From Flavobacteriales bacterium (GTDB lineage: Bacteria; Bacteroidota; Bacteroidia; Flavobacteriales_F; PHOS-HE28): DNA of 64,000 nucleotides. Under the pieces are notes generated by a model that saw only the letters and a list, made by a program, of their open reading frames with translations, was not told the origin of the DNA and did no database searches. Location: positions 1 through 64,000 of the forward strand of contig JADZAC010000027.1 in NCBI GenBank assembly GCA_020852835.1, in the 5' to 3' direction. The first letter of the stretch is position 1; every line of letters begins with the position of its first letter. Shown here in pieces: positions 8,449-17,735 of this stretch. The position numbers and the translations under genes were made by a program.

Positions 8449-9554
8449 GCAGCGAAAGCGCCTTGCACAACGCGTTGGCCAAGTGCCTTGAAAAGAAGCT
8501 CACCTTCGCGGCGTTCCGCATTCCCGGCAAACCGGTGCAACTGTGGGCGCAGCGCAATCCCGGCCTCGAAACCGTGGACGGCACCCTGCTGCTGGGCCTG
8601 AACCAGGTTTTTCTGGTGGCCCCGTTTGCGGTGCCCGGTGGGGTGGTGCCGTTCATCCGCGCGGATGTAGAGCTCACCTTCGCGGAGATCGACCCGGACA
8701 TTGCGCGCCTCGATGAATGCGAAGGCACCGGCACCGAAGTGTTGCTGGCTACAGAAGCCACGGCCAAGGCGGATTTCATCGCTGCTGTGGAAACCGCCAG
8801 GCGCGCCTGCCAGGCCAAGGAGCTGAACAAGGTGGTGCTGTCGCGCGTGTTGGAAGCACCCTTGGAGACCGAACGCTTGCCTGCACTGTTCATCCAAGCA
8901 GCGGAGGCCCATCAACAAGCTTTCGTGGCCATGGCCTTCACGCCGGAACACGGCCTTTGGCTGGGCGCCTCGCCGGAACGCCTGGTGCACGAGGAACTGG
9001 ACCATGTGCGCGTGGATGCCTTGGCCGCCACAAGACCTTCCGATGCCGTGCCGGAGCGCTTGTCCGGCTGGGGAGGGAAGGAACTGGATGAGCAGGAACA
9101 GGTGATGACCCACGTGCACGCCACCTTCGCCCGCATGGACTTGCGCCACATCACCGTGCGCGGGCCGGAAGTGCTGAAAGCCGGGCCCGTGGCCCACCTG
9201 CACACGGTGCTCGAGGCCGATCTCGGTGATTGCCTGCTCGGCGAACTGGTGCTGGCCCTGCACCCCACGCCGGCCGTGTGCGGCGCGCCCACCGGGGCGG
9301 CCCGCGCGTTCATCAACCAGCACGAACGGCACCAACGCGCGCTCTACACCGGCTTCTGGGGTCCGTGGAACGCGGACGGCCCCACCGAGCTTTTCGTGAA
9401 CCTGCGTTGCCTGCATGCCGTGCCGGGCAAAATGCAGTTGTATGTGGGCGCCGGCATTACCGCCGGAAGCGACACGGAACTGGAATGGGCCGAAACGGAA
9501 CGCAAGGCCCGCACATGGCTGGACCTGCTGGAGCAACCGGAAGCCGTGAAGTAG
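8445..9554 (+). CDS. menF: Isochorismate synthase
   Basis: A 369-residue chorismate-binding enzyme that converts chorismate to isochorismate, the first committed step of menaquinone synthesis. The C-terminal half shows the family core: LGASPERLV, ATRPSD, LALHPTPAVCGAP, YTGFWGPW, and VGAGITAGSDTELEWAETE with the Mg-binding glutamates. The N-terminus is short, as in Bacteroidota MenF. The start ATG lies in the ATGA overlap with the thioesterase gene; menD follows after 3 bases. An EntC-type siderophore role is unlikely because the neighbours are all men genes. Confidence 0.9.
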   Translation: MSSESALHNALAKCLEKKLTFAAFRIPGKPVQLWAQRNPGLETVDGTLLLGLNQVFLVAPFAVPGGVVPFIRADVELTFAEIDPDIARLDECEGTGTEVLLATEATAKADFIAAVETARRACQAKELNKVVLSRVLEAPLETERLPALFIQAAEAHQQAFVAMAFTPEHGLWLGASPERLVHEELDHVRVDALAATRPSDAVPERLSGWGGKELDEQEQVMTHVHATFARMDLRHITVRGPEVLKAGPVAHLHTVLEADLGDCLLGELVLALHPTPAVCGAPTGAARAFINQHERHQRALYTGFWGPWNADGPTELFVNLRCLHAVPGKMQLYVGAGITAGSDTELEWAETERKARTWLDLLEQPEAVK

Positions 9555-9557
9555 CGC

Positions 9558-11234
9558 ATGCGCACCTCCGACCATTTCGCCGCCGCGGAGCTGGCCGCGC
9601 TCTGCGCCGCCAAAGGCATCGGCCACGCCGTGATCAGCCCCGGATCACGCAATGCGCCCTTAGTGATCGCCTTCAACAACAGGCCGGAGATCCGCTGCCT
9701 GCAAGTGATCGACGAGCGCAGCGCCGCCTTCTTCGCCCTCGGCATCGCGCAGCAGCTGCACGCACCCGTGGCCCTCATTTGCACCAGCGGCAGCGCCGTG
9801 CTCAACTACGCACCAGCCATTGCCGAGGCCTTCTACCAACGCATCCCCCTGCTGGTGATCAGCGCCGACCGCCCGCAGGAATGGACCGACCAGGGCGAAG
9901 GCCAGACCATCCGCCAGCGCGATGTGCTGCGGCCCCACCTGCGCGCCAGCGTACAACTGCCGCGCGCCGCCGACGAACTTTCCAATTGGCACTGCAATCG
10001 CCTTGTCAACGAGGCCATCAACGCCGCGCTGGTGCCAGTGGCCGGGCCCGTGCAGGTGAACGTGCCCTTCGAGGAACCGCTGTACGGCACCACCGAAGTG
10101 AATGGTGATCCGCGCATCGTGGCGCCCGTGCCCGTGGAAGCCTTCCTGTTGCCCGACCGCGGCTGGCGGGCGCAGCAGCTGTCCTCTTCGCTCAAGGTGA
10201 TGGTGCTTGCGGGCCAAGGCATCTGGGGCGAAGGCATGAAGGCGCAGTTGCAAAAACTCGCCGCACTGCCACAAGTCACCGTGCTCACCGAGGCCACCTC
10301 CAACTTGGACGATCCCGCCTTCATCACCTGCATCGACCGCACCCTGGAGGGCATTCGCGCAGGCAATGACACCGACCTGAAGCCCGAAGTGCTGATCACC
10401 TTCGGCGGCGCCATCGTCAGCAAGCGCATCAAGGTCTTGTTGCGCCAGTGGCAGCCTGCGCAGCACTGGCACGTGGATGCCGGTGGCGCCATGGACACGT
10501 TCCAATGCCTCACGCACCATCTCGCGGTGGAGCCCCACATCTTCTTCGCCCAGTTGGAAAACCAGGTGAAGCCCAACGAAAGCCTCTATGGCGAAGCGTG
10601 GCGCATGGTGGCGCAACGCATGCGTGAACGGCACCAGGCCCTGCTGAAGAACACCCCCTTCTGCGACCTCACCGTGTTCGAGGCACTGTTGGGCCACATC
10701 CCCGAAGGCAGCGACGTACACCTCGCCAACAGCACCGCCGCGCGCTATGCCCAGCTCTTCGAACGCACCCGCAGACTGCGCTTCTTCGGCAACCGCGGCA
10801 CCAGCGGCATCGATGGCTGCACCAGCACCGCCGTGGGCGCCGCCTTCGCCTCCGGGAACACCACCACCCTCATCACCGGCGATGTGGCCTTCTGCTACGA
10901 CAGCAACGCGTTCTGGAACAAGCACCTTTCGCCGCACCTGAAGGTGATCGTGATCGACAACGGCGGCGGCAACATCTTCCGCTTCATCCCCGGGCCGGAC
11001 AAGGATCCGGAGCTGCTGCCCTGGTTCGAATCGCCCCATGGCCGCGACATCCCCGCGTTGGTGAAGAGCTACGGGCTGCCGTGCTACACCGCCCGGGATG
11101 AAGCTTCGCTGAAGGCTGGCATGGAAGCTCTGTACAAGCCGCACGACAAGCCTGCCGTACTGCTCATCACCACCGACCCTTTGCTCTCGCCGCAACAATT
11201 GCGCGGGTACTTTGAGCAGCTTCGGCGGGATTGA
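9558..11234 (+). CDS. menD: 2-succinyl-5-enolpyruvyl-6-hydroxy-3-cyclohexene-1-carboxylate synthase
   Basis: A 558-residue thiamine-diphosphate enzyme of the usual MenD length. It joins isochorismate and 2-oxoglutarate to form SEPHCHC. Visible signatures are SPGSRNAPLVIAF near residue 30, ICTSGSAVLNYAPAIAEAFY near 75-95, and the C-terminal cofactor region GNRGTSGIDGCTSTAVG followed by ITGDVAFCYDSNAFWN and VIDNGGGNIF. It follows menF after 3 bases; the next gene, menA, begins about 100 bases later. The 11235-11337 gap encodes no recognisable protein and is where one might have looked for menB. Confidence 0.95.
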   Translation: MRTSDHFAAAELAALCAAKGIGHAVISPGSRNAPLVIAFNNRPEIRCLQVIDERSAAFFALGIAQQLHAPVALICTSGSAVLNYAPAIAEAFYQRIPLLVISADRPQEWTDQGEGQTIRQRDVLRPHLRASVQLPRAADELSNWHCNRLVNEAINAALVPVAGPVQVNVPFEEPLYGTTEVNGDPRIVAPVPVEAFLLPDRGWRAQQLSSSLKVMVLAGQGIWGEGMKAQLQKLAALPQVTVLTEATSNLDDPAFITCIDRTLEGIRAGNDTDLKPEVLITFGGAIVSKRIKVLLRQWQPAQHWHVDAGGAMDTFQCLTHHLAVEPHIFFAQLENQVKPNESLYGEAWRMVAQRMRERHQALLKNTPFCDLTVFEALLGHIPEGSDVHLANSTAARYAQLFERTRRLRFFGNRGTSGIDGCTSTAVGAAFASGNTTTLITGDVAFCYDSNAFWNKHLSPHLKVIVIDNGGGNIFRFIPGPDKDPELLPWFESPHGRDIPALVKSYGLPCYTARDEASLKAGMEALYKPHDKPAVLLITTDPLLSPQQLRGYFEQLRRD

Positions 11235-11337
11235 CCGCCCAACCGGCCCATCTGGGTCTTCCGCCCGAAGCGGAGACCTTGATGGACAAGCGAACCTACC
11301 GCTTTCCTTTGCAGCCTCTGCGCATTGCGGAGCATCC

Positions 11338-12228
11338 ATGAAGCATTGGCTCCATGCCTTTCGCCCCCGCACGCTGCCCTTGGCCATGAGCAGCATCATC
11401 ACGGGCAGCGCGCTGGCCGAGTTCTTCCACGGCTTTCGCTGGTCCGTGTTCGGGCTGGCGCTGCTCACCGCCATCTTGCTGCAGGTGCTGAGCAACCTGG
11501 CCAACGACCTGGGCGATCATGAGCATGGCACCGATGATGAAAGCCGCGTGGGTCCGCAACGCGCCGTGCAGAGCGGTGCCATTGCACCGGCTGCCATGAA
11601 ACGGGCCTTATGGGTCTGTGGCGGGCTGGCCTTGGCCTCGGGCATCGGCTTGATCGTGGTGGCGCTGGGGTTCACGGCGACCACGCTGGGCTTCTTCTTG
11701 CTCGGCCTGCTGGCCATCGGCGCCGCCGTGAAGTACACCTTCGGCAGCAATCCGTATGGCTATGCGGGTTTGGGCGACATCAGCGTGGTGCTCTTCTTCG
11801 GCCTGGCAGGGGTGATGGGCACCTGTTTCCTGCATACCAGCGAATTCCGGACGGCCACCGTGCTGCCCGCGCTGGGCATCGGCCTGTTGTCCGCCGCCAT
11901 GCTCAACCTGAACAACCTGCGCGATGCGGTGGGCGATGCCGCCAACGGCAAGCGCACCATGGCGGTGCGCATGGGCACCGCCAATGCCAAGCGCTACCAC
12001 GCCGCCCTGATCTACGGCGGCTTCGCCTGTTTGCTGGTCTTCACCATGCTGCACTTCCGCGGCTGGTGGCAGCTGGCCTTCGTACTGGGCTTTGTGCTGC
12101 TGGACCGCCACCTGCGCACGGTGCAGCGCAACACGGTGCCGCGCGAGCTGGACCCGCAGATGAAAGTGCTGGCCCTTTCCACCCTGGTAACGGCATTGCT
12201 CTTTTCTTTGGGGTTGATCCCCGGATAG
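11338..12228 (+). CDS. menA: 1,4-dihydroxy-2-naphthoate polyprenyltransferase
   Basis: A 296-residue integral membrane prenyltransferase of the UbiA family that attaches the polyprenyl chain to DHNA. The first Asp-rich motif is NDLGDHEHGTDD near residues 54-65 and the second is NNLRDAVGDAANGKRT near 184-199. Hydrophobic stretches between them give about eight membrane helices. The N-terminus MKHWLHAFRPRTLPLA is typical of bacterial MenA. The ATG at 11338 fits this family start; longer frames upstream are unlikely. It ends one base before the ATG of menC. Confidence 0.94.
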   Translation: MKHWLHAFRPRTLPLAMSSIITGSALAEFFHGFRWSVFGLALLTAILLQVLSNLANDLGDHEHGTDDESRVGPQRAVQSGAIAPAAMKRALWVCGGLALASGIGLIVVALGFTATTLGFFLLGLLAIGAAVKYTFGSNPYGYAGLGDISVVLFFGLAGVMGTCFLHTSEFRTATVLPALGIGLLSAAMLNLNNLRDAVGDAANGKRTMAVRMGTANAKRYHAALIYGGFACLLVFTMLHFRGWWQLAFVLGFVLLDRHLRTVQRNTVPRELDPQMKVLALSTLVTALLFSLGLIPG

Positions 12229-13284
12229 ATGCTTTGCGCCGATTGGAAAGAGATCACGCTCACGCCGCGCTTCCCCTTGGGTACGAGCAAAGGGGTGATC
12301 AACACGCGCGCCGTGTGGTACTTGATCGCCTGGGACGATCAGCGCCCCGAGGTGAAGGGCATCGGTGAGGCCGCTCTCTTCCCCGGCCACAGCAAGGAGT
12401 TTCCGGCCGATGTGCGCACCAAGCTGCTCGAACTCTGTGCGGACACCTCCAACTGGCAACAGCGTGTACATGCGGACCTGGTGGCCGTGCCCAGCGTGCG
12501 CTTCGCCGTGGAGCAATGCCTGAAAGACCTCGCCGCCAGCGGCAGCAAGGTGCTTTTTCCGTCGGAATTCACGCTCGGACGGATGGGCATCCCCATCAAC
12601 GGGCTGGTATGGATGGGCGACAAGGCCACCATGCGCGAACGGATCCAAGCGCAGATCGAAGCGGGCAACCGCTGCGTGAAGATGAAGATCGGAGCCCTGC
12701 GGACCGATGATGAAATGGAGCTGCTCGCTGAGGTGCGCCGCTCATTCAGCGCACGGGAACTGACCCTGCGCGTGGATGCCAACGGGGCCTTCACGCATGC
12801 CAATGTGATGCCCGTGCTGGAGCGATTGGCCAAACTGGGCGTGGAGAGCATCGAACAGCCTTTGGCTCCGGGGCTCTATGAATCCATGACCGAGGTATGC
12901 GCCAACTCCCCGGTGCCCATCGCGCTGGACGAGGACCTCATCGGCCTGAACTTCACCGCCGCCAAGGCCGACCTGCTGGACAACGTGAAGCCGCAGTTCA
13001 TCGTGATCAAGCCCAGCTTGGTGGGCGGATGGGCCGCTGCACAGGAATGGATCGACCTGGCCCTGGCGCGCGGCATCGGCTGGTGGATCACCTCCGCGCT
13101 GGAAAGCAGCATCGGGCTCAATGCCATTGCACAGTGGACCGCCACGCTCGGGGTTAACGTGCCGCAAGGACTGGGCACCGGGCAGGTGTATGCGGACAAT
13201 ATCCCAAGCCCGCTGGCGGTGGAGCAAGGCCGCTTGCGCTACCTGCCGGAAACAGCCTGGGACCTGCAACGCCTGGAGCCATGA
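12229..13284 (+). CDS. menC: o-succinylbenzoate synthase
   Basis: A 351-residue enolase-superfamily enzyme that dehydrates SHCHC to o-succinylbenzoate. The catalytic pattern is intact: KMKIG provides the Lys pair, RVDANGAF the first metal Asp, IEQPL the Glu, and ALDED the third ligand, followed by IKPSLVGG with the opposite-face Lys. The gene starts immediately after the menA stop and overlaps menE by 4 bases. A dipeptide epimerase is the main alternative for this fold, but the operon decides for MenC. Confidence 0.92.
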   Translation: MLCADWKEITLTPRFPLGTSKGVINTRAVWYLIAWDDQRPEVKGIGEAALFPGHSKEFPADVRTKLLELCADTSNWQQRVHADLVAVPSVRFAVEQCLKDLAASGSKVLFPSEFTLGRMGIPINGLVWMGDKATMRERIQAQIEAGNRCVKMKIGALRTDDEMELLAEVRRSFSARELTLRVDANGAFTHANVMPVLERLAKLGVESIEQPLAPGLYESMTEVCANSPVPIALDEDLIGLNFTAAKADLLDNVKPQFIVIKPSLVGGWAAAQEWIDLALARGIGWWITSALESSIGLNAIAQWTATLGVNVPQGLGTGQVYADNIPSPLAVEQGRLRYLPETAWDLQRLEP

Positions 13285-14390
13285 GCGCGCAACGGAAATA
13301 TGCACGCACCATTGAAGGCGCATTCAAGGAGCTGGTGCTGGACGGCAAGCGCTTGGGCCCGCTGGAGGCGTACAAACATGTTGAACGGCTGGCGGAACGG
13401 CCGAAGGCGGCGGAGTGGGGCAGGGACCTGTTCATGCTGATCAATGAGCTGATGATGCTCGGTGGGGCGTCCATGCAGGCCACCACCAGCGGAACCACCG
13501 GCCCGCCCAAGCGCATGCGCATTCCGCGCCCGGACCTGGTGCACAGCGCACGACTTACCGCAGACACCTTCGGCTTGCAGCAGAATGACCGTGTGCTGCA
13601 CTGCCTTCCCTGTGCCTACATCGCGGGCAAAATGATGGTGGTGCGCGCCATGGCCCTGGGGTTGGACCTGCACGTGATCGATCCGCGCGGCAGTGTGCTG
13701 GACAACCTGGGCGAATGCCGCGACCGCTTCCGCTTCACGGCCATGGTGCCGCTGCAACTGCACCGCGCCATCCAGGAGGATCGGGCCCGCGTGGAGGAGC
13801 AGTTTCATACGATCCTCTTGGGCGGCGGGCCGGTGAGCGAAGCGTTGGAGGAGGACTTGCAAGGGTTGCGGACCGAAGTGTACCAAGGCTACGGCAGCAC
13901 GGAAACCGTGACGCACGTGGCCCTGCGCAAGATCAACGGAAAGGAGCGGAGCCGTATGTACACGGCCATAGGGAACGTGGCCTTTGCACAGGATGAAGAC
14001 GGTTGCCTGGTGGTACACACGCCGCACCTTTCACAAAAGCAACACATCACCAACGATCTGGTGGAACTACAGGATGAACGGCACTTCCAATGGTTGGGCC
14101 GCATTGACAACGTGATCCTCAGCGGCGGCAAGAAGATCTATCCCGAATCGCTGGAAACCCGCACCGCCGGGCTGATCCCGTACCCGCACTTCTTCATGGC
14201 CTTTCCGGAGCCCGCGCTCGGCGAGGCGGTGATGCTGGTGCTGGAGACCGGGGACGGCCCCGGGATGATCCACGACATGCTGAATGAACTGTTGACGGTG
14301 CTGGACATCCATGAGATGCCGCGGCGGGTAACGGCCTTGCGCAAATTCAGGCGCACCGCGTCCGGAAAGGTGGTCCGAACATTGGATTAA
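13281..14390 (+). CDS. menE: o-succinylbenzoate-CoA ligase
   Basis: A 369-residue adenylate-forming enzyme, short as in other Bacteroidota MenE. The ATP-binding loop is TTSGTTGPPKRMR, the adenosine motif YQGYGSTETVTHVA, and the hinge region LGRIDNVILSGGKKIYPE; the last catalytic Lys lies in FRRTASGKVVR. It activates o-succinylbenzoate with CoA, the step before MenB. It is the last gene of the cluster and converges on a membrane-protein gene with which it shares the TTAA at the stops. Confidence 0.9.
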   Translation: MSAQRKYARTIEGAFKELVLDGKRLGPLEAYKHVERLAERPKAAEWGRDLFMLINELMMLGGASMQATTSGTTGPPKRMRIPRPDLVHSARLTADTFGLQQNDRVLHCLPCAYIAGKMMVVRAMALGLDLHVIDPRGSVLDNLGECRDRFRFTAMVPLQLHRAIQEDRARVEEQFHTILLGGGPVSEALEEDLQGLRTEVYQGYGSTETVTHVALRKINGKERSRMYTAIGNVAFAQDEDGCLVVHTPHLSQKQHITNDLVELQDERHFQWLGRIDNVILSGGKKIYPESLETRTAGLIPYPHFFMAFPEPALGEAVMLVLETGDGPGMIHDMLNELLTVLDIHEMPRRVTALRKFRRTASGKVVRTLD

Positions 14391-15175
14391 GGTTGCCCGG
14401 GAGCTTGTTCCACACCGACCACCACCTGTTGCCCCTTTTCCTCGAAGGCCTTCAGCAAGTAGTGGATGCAGAGGATCAGGCCGGCCATCTCCAGGGTTTC
14501 TTCCATGGTGCAGGTGAAGATGTAGGCCGGCTCCATGAACAACCAGCAGGAGGAAGGGTCGTTGTACAGCTCGCAAGGCATCCACGGGAATTGCGCGCTG
14601 TCCTGCGGGGTGAGCGTCCAACCCACCTTGGAGCCGGCCATCTCGAAGCCGATGGCCCCGGTGAGGTATACCGCGCCGCCGATCAGCAGCCTGCGCCGCA
14701 GGCGCGGTGGCAGGCGCAGGAACCAGCGGCCCAAGGTGGCCACCAGGCCGATCACCGCCACGGCATAGGGAATGATCCAACCGTTGCGCAGCCAGGCCAA
14801 GGTGCCTTGGTCCAGGTCGCTGCCGTTCAGCAGGCGCACGGTGAAGGAGCCGAATTTCTCGTGGATCTGCGAGCCCTCATCGAAGCCCAGGAAGATGAAG
14901 ATGGCCACCATCAAGTACCAGCCCCAACGGGCTTGTTGCGCTGCCGAACGGCCGTGCAGGTAGAACAGGGCCGCCCCGATGAAGAACAAAAGGGAATTGA
15001 AGTAGGTGGGCAGGTTGGACTCCATGTCCATGTCCACCAACTGGGTGAGCGCGCCCAGCCGCAGGTGCAGCACCACATGGCCGAACGCCACGAACAGGTG
15101 AAGCAGCACCAAGATGGCCAAGATGATGCTGAGGGCACGGACGATCTTCCCCGATCGGAGTTCGATGCGCAGCAT
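14387..15175 (-). CDS. Multi-pass membrane protein of unknown function
   Basis: A 262-residue protein with about six hydrophobic segments: residues 14-35, 47-70, 80-97, 135-155, 170-190 and 210-235. Conserved-looking polar elements are FDEGSQIHEKFGS after the third helix and the acidic MEETLEMAGLILC in the last. I do not recognise a named family. The ATG at 15175 is preferred because the 14 residues upstream are not membrane-protein-like and the following basic stretch fits an N-terminus. It lies downstream of a DUF5679 gene on the same strand. Confidence 0.72.
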   Translation of the reverse strand: MLRIELRSGKIVRALSIILAILVLLHLFVAFGHVVLHLRLGALTQLVDMDMESNLPTYFNSLLFFIGAALFYLHGRSAAQQARWGWYLMVAIFIFLGFDEGSQIHEKFGSFTVRLLNGSDLDQGTLAWLRNGWIIPYAVAVIGLVATLGRWFLRLPPRLRRRLLIGGAVYLTGAIGFEMAGSKVGWTLTPQDSAQFPWMPCELYNDPSSCWLFMEPAYIFTCTMEETLEMAGLILCIHYLLKAFEEKGQQVVVGVEQAPGQP

Positions 15176-15235
15176 GGCCTGTCCGTTGGAGGCAAGCCGC
15201 CACGTGCCGAAAGGCACGTGGCGGATGCCAGCGGG

Positions 15236-15382
15236 TTATTTGCCCAGGATCTTGAACATGCCCGTGCCGCACTCGGGGCACTTGCCTTTCATGGCCTTGC
15301 GGCCGTTGGCCATGGTCACTTCGGCGGCATCCTTCATGTTCCGCTTGGCCTTGCACTTCACGCAATACGCTTCTACTGCCAT
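15236..15382 (-). CDS. DUF5679 small zinc-ribbon protein
   Basis: A 48-residue protein with two Cys pairs (YCVKCKAKR and CPECGTG) forming a zinc-ribbon knuckle, and the linker MANGRKAMKG that is typical of DUF5679. The same ribbon is seen at the C-terminus of some topoisomerases, so nucleic-acid binding is possible but unproven. It stands between trpS and the membrane protein on the same strand. Confidence 0.85.
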   Translation of the reverse strand: MAVEAYCVKCKAKRNMKDAAEVTMANGRKAMKGKCPECGTGMFKILGK

Positions 15383-15484
15383 TGTTTTCAGGTTTTTCCA
15401 GGCGACAGGGCCCGATGGTTGAACGGCAAGGTAGGGGCCTGGATCGGAACGGCGCCGATCCGGGTCCCACGATTTTTTCAACGA

Positions 15485-16489
15485 TCAGCGCACAACGGGC
15501 CCGGCGGGCGGCATGCCCGTGCCATACCCGGCCCGGCCGCGAACGCGCTGGAGCGTGGCCTGCGCCACGGCCCGCGCCTTTTCCGCGCCCACGGCCAATT
15601 GCTTGTCCAGCACGGACCGGTCGGCCATGAGCCCTTGGAAAGTGGCCCGCTCCTGCGCGAAGCGCGACAGCAGCACTTCCAGCAGTTCCTTTTTGGCGTG
15701 GCCGTAGCCGTAGCCGCCGGCCCGGTAGCTGGCCTCCATGGCCGTGGCCGCTTCCGGCGGTGCTGCCAGCTTGAACAGTTGGAACACGTTGTCCGTGGCG
15801 GGATCCTTGGGTTCTTCCAGGCTCTTGCTATCGGTCACGATCCCCATCACCTGCTTCTTCAATTCCTTTTCCGGAAGGAAAACGTTGATGGTATTGTTGT
15901 AGCTCTTGCTCATCTTGCGCCCGTCCGTGCCCGGTATGGTCATCAGTCCCGCATCGATGCGGGCTTCCGGCATCACGAAAGTGTCCTCGCCATAAGCACG
16001 GTTGAAGACGCTGGCGATGTCGCGCGTGATCTCCAAGTGTTGTTTCTGGTCCTTGCCCACGGGCACTACGTTGGTGTCATACAGCAGGATGTCCGCAGCC
16101 ATCAGCACCGGGTAATTGAACACGCCGGCGTTGGGCACCGTGCCCTTGGCCAGGGCATCCTTGAAGGAATGGGCATTCTCCAGCATCGGGCACGGCGTCA
16201 TGCACTGGAGGTACCACGTGAGCTCGGTCACCTCGGGCACATCGCTCTGGCGGTAGAAGGTCACCCGTTCCACGTCCAAGCCGCATGCAAGCCACGCCGC
16301 AGCCACGGCGTAGGTGTTCTCCTTCCGCAATTGAGGGTCGCGCACGGTGGTGAAGGAGTGCAGGTCGGCGATGAACAGAAAAGCATCGTTGTTCCCTGCC
16401 CGGGACATGGAGATGGCCGGCAGGATGGCGCCGAGCAGGTTGCCCAAATGGGGCACGCCCGTGCTCTGGATGCCGGTAAGAATACGCAT
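15485..16489 (-). CDS. trpS: Tryptophanyl-tRNA synthetase
   Basis: A 334-residue class I aminoacyl-tRNA synthetase of normal length that charges tRNA-Trp. The HIGH-like motif is GVPHLGNLLG near residue 15 and the second signature GRKMSKS lies near residue 200. LYDTNVVPVGKDQKQHLE is the classic TrpRS adenylate-site segment. The start MRILTGIQSTG at 16489 is the family start; the longer frame upstream runs into the promoter region shared with plsC. The Gly/Pro-rich tail after the last helix (RAGYGTGMPPAGPVVR) is an unusual extension. Confidence 0.95.
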   Translation of the reverse strand: MRILTGIQSTGVPHLGNLLGAILPAISMSRAGNNDAFLFIADLHSFTTVRDPQLRKENTYAVAAAWLACGLDVERVTFYRQSDVPEVTELTWYLQCMTPCPMLENAHSFKDALAKGTVPNAGVFNYPVLMAADILLYDTNVVPVGKDQKQHLEITRDIASVFNRAYGEDTFVMPEARIDAGLMTIPGTDGRKMSKSYNNTINVFLPEKELKKQVMGIVTDSKSLEEPKDPATDNVFQLFKLAAPPEAATAMEASYRAGGYGYGHAKKELLEVLLSRFAQERATFQGLMADRSVLDKQLAVGAEKARAVAQATLQRVRGRAGYGTGMPPAGPVVR

Positions 16490-16538
16490 ATGTGCTTCAA
16501 TTGGTCCGCCCAGGGTGCTGTTTCCTGAAGCGGGGCAC

Positions 16539-16558
16539 GAAGATAGAAGGTAGCTTCG
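16539..16558. promoter_or_regulatory. Back-to-back -7 boxes (trpS / plsC)
   Basis: Minus strand 16546-16539 reads TATCTTCG for trpS (leader about 45 bases). Plus strand 16551-16558 reads TAGCTTCG for plsC. Both are TAnnTTCG, one base from the textbook TAnnTTTG, and only 4 bases separate them. Confidence 0.5.
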
Positions 16559-16581
16559 CCGTTCATTTTCCGCATCCGTCC

Positions 16582-17400
16582 GTGCACGAATCCGCACATA
16601 CCGCACCCGGGCATCAGGTGGCCGAGGGAGAAGCGCTGCGCAGCCCCTTGCGCAAGTGGGCCTTCGCCCTGCCGCGTTTGTTGTTCAAGGGTTGGTTCGC
16701 CCTTGCTTTCGCCCTCTCCTTGGTGGTGCTGTACCTGCCGTTCCGGATGTTGCTGCGCAAGCCATCGGGCTATCCTGCGGCCTTCCGCCTGATGCGCGGG
16801 TGGGCGCGGTTCCTGGGCATCGCCGGCATGATGCCCTTGCGGGTGGAGTGGAAAGGCCAGCTGCCGCCGTCGCCTTATGTGGTGTGCATCAACCATTCGA
16901 GCTACCTGGACATAGTGCATGCCTTCAATGTGCTGCCGGAATACTTCGTCTTCCTGGGCAAGCATGAGCTGTTGTATTGGCCCCTGTTCAACATTTTCTT
17001 CCGGGACATGCACATTGCGGTGAACCGCTCCAACGGGGCCGAAGCGGCGCGGGCCTTGATGCGTGCCGGCAGAGCACTGGACGCGGGCATCTCCGTGGGG
17101 CTCTTTCCGGAGGGCACCATTTCCGGCCATGCCCCCCGCATGTTGCCCTTCAAGGATGGCGCCTTCCGCTTGGCCGTGAAGAAGCAGGTGCCCATCGTGC
17201 CCATCACCTTCGTGAACAACTGGCTGCTGTTCGGTGATCCGGAGCAGCCTTGGAGCCGCGGCCGGCCCGGCATTGCCCGGGCGGTGGTGCACCCCGCCGT
17301 GCCCACCCGGGGGCTCGGCCCCGCGGATGTGGATAACTTGCGCCAGCGCGTGTTCGACACCATTGAATCACCTTTGCGCCAAGCCTACCCCCGACCATGA
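16582..17400 (+). CDS. plsC: 1-acyl-sn-glycerol-3-phosphate acyltransferase family protein
   Basis: Inner-membrane acyltransferase of phospholipid synthesis, 272 residues from the GTG at 16582. One strong hydrophobic segment lies at about 34-55. The catalytic HX4D is NHSSYLD (H105, D110) and the substrate-binding block FPEGT is at 175-179; VPIVPITFVNNW is the usual last motif. The start is uncertain: there is no ATG nearby, and a GTG at 16492 would overlap trpS and precede the promoter box, so 16582 is preferred. It overlaps gatC by 4 bases. Confidence 0.85.
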   Translation: MHESAHTAPGHQVAEGEALRSPLRKWAFALPRLLFKGWFALAFALSLVVLYLPFRMLLRKPSGYPAAFRLMRGWARFLGIAGMMPLRVEWKGQLPPSPYVVCINHSSYLDIVHAFNVLPEYFVFLGKHELLYWPLFNIFFRDMHIAVNRSNGAEAARALMRAGRALDAGISVGLFPEGTISGHAPRMLPFKDGAFRLAVKKQVPIVPITFVNNWLLFGDPEQPWSRGRPGIARAVVHPAVPTRGLGPADVDNLRQRVFDTIESPLRQAYPRP

Positions 17401-17687
17401 AGATCGACGAGAACACCTTGGACCGCGTGGCCGAACTGGCCCGGCTTGACCTGAGCGACCCCGCCGTGCGCGCCTCCACTTTGGTGGACATGCAACGCGT
17501 CATCAGCTTCGTGGAGGTCCTGGGCCAGGTGGACACCACCGGCGTGGAACCGCTGGTGTTCATGACCGGGGAGCAGGATGTGCTGCGCAGCGATGCCGCG
17601 TCCATGGAGATCACCAAGGACCAGGCCTTGGCCAATGCGCCCGTGAAGGACAGCGACTATTTCAAAGTGCCCAAGGTGGTGGGCTGA
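17397..17687 (+). CDS. gatC: Asp/Glu-tRNA amidotransferase subunit C
   Basis: A 96-residue protein matching the full length of GatC, the small subunit that stabilises GatA on GatB in the transamidation of Asp-tRNA(Asn) and Glu-tRNA(Gln). The opening [12 protein letters not shown] and the end [10 protein letters not shown] are the family signatures. gatA and gatB are not in the window. Its ATG overlaps the plsC stop. Confidence 0.93.
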   Translation: MKIDENTLDRVAELARLDLSDPAVRASTLVDMQRVISFVEVLGQVDTTGVEPLVFMTGEQDVLRSDAASMEITKDQALANAPVKDSDYFKVPKVVG

Positions 17688-17716
17688 CCACCGCCCACCG
17701 GGCCCGCCGAACCGGA

Positions 17717-17724
17717 TATCTTCG
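17717..17724 (+). promoter_or_regulatory. -7 box TATCTTCG before kbl
   Basis: TAnnTTCG type box with a predicted leader of about 35 bases. The leader contains a CGGCC-TTCG-GGCCG hairpin at 17736-17749. Confidence 0.45.
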
Positions 17725-17735
17725 CAACCACCCAC

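Noticed and set aside
11235-11337. Possible remnant of menB between menD and menA
   Set aside because: Only 103 bases, with no enoyl-CoA-hydratase-like residues in any frame.
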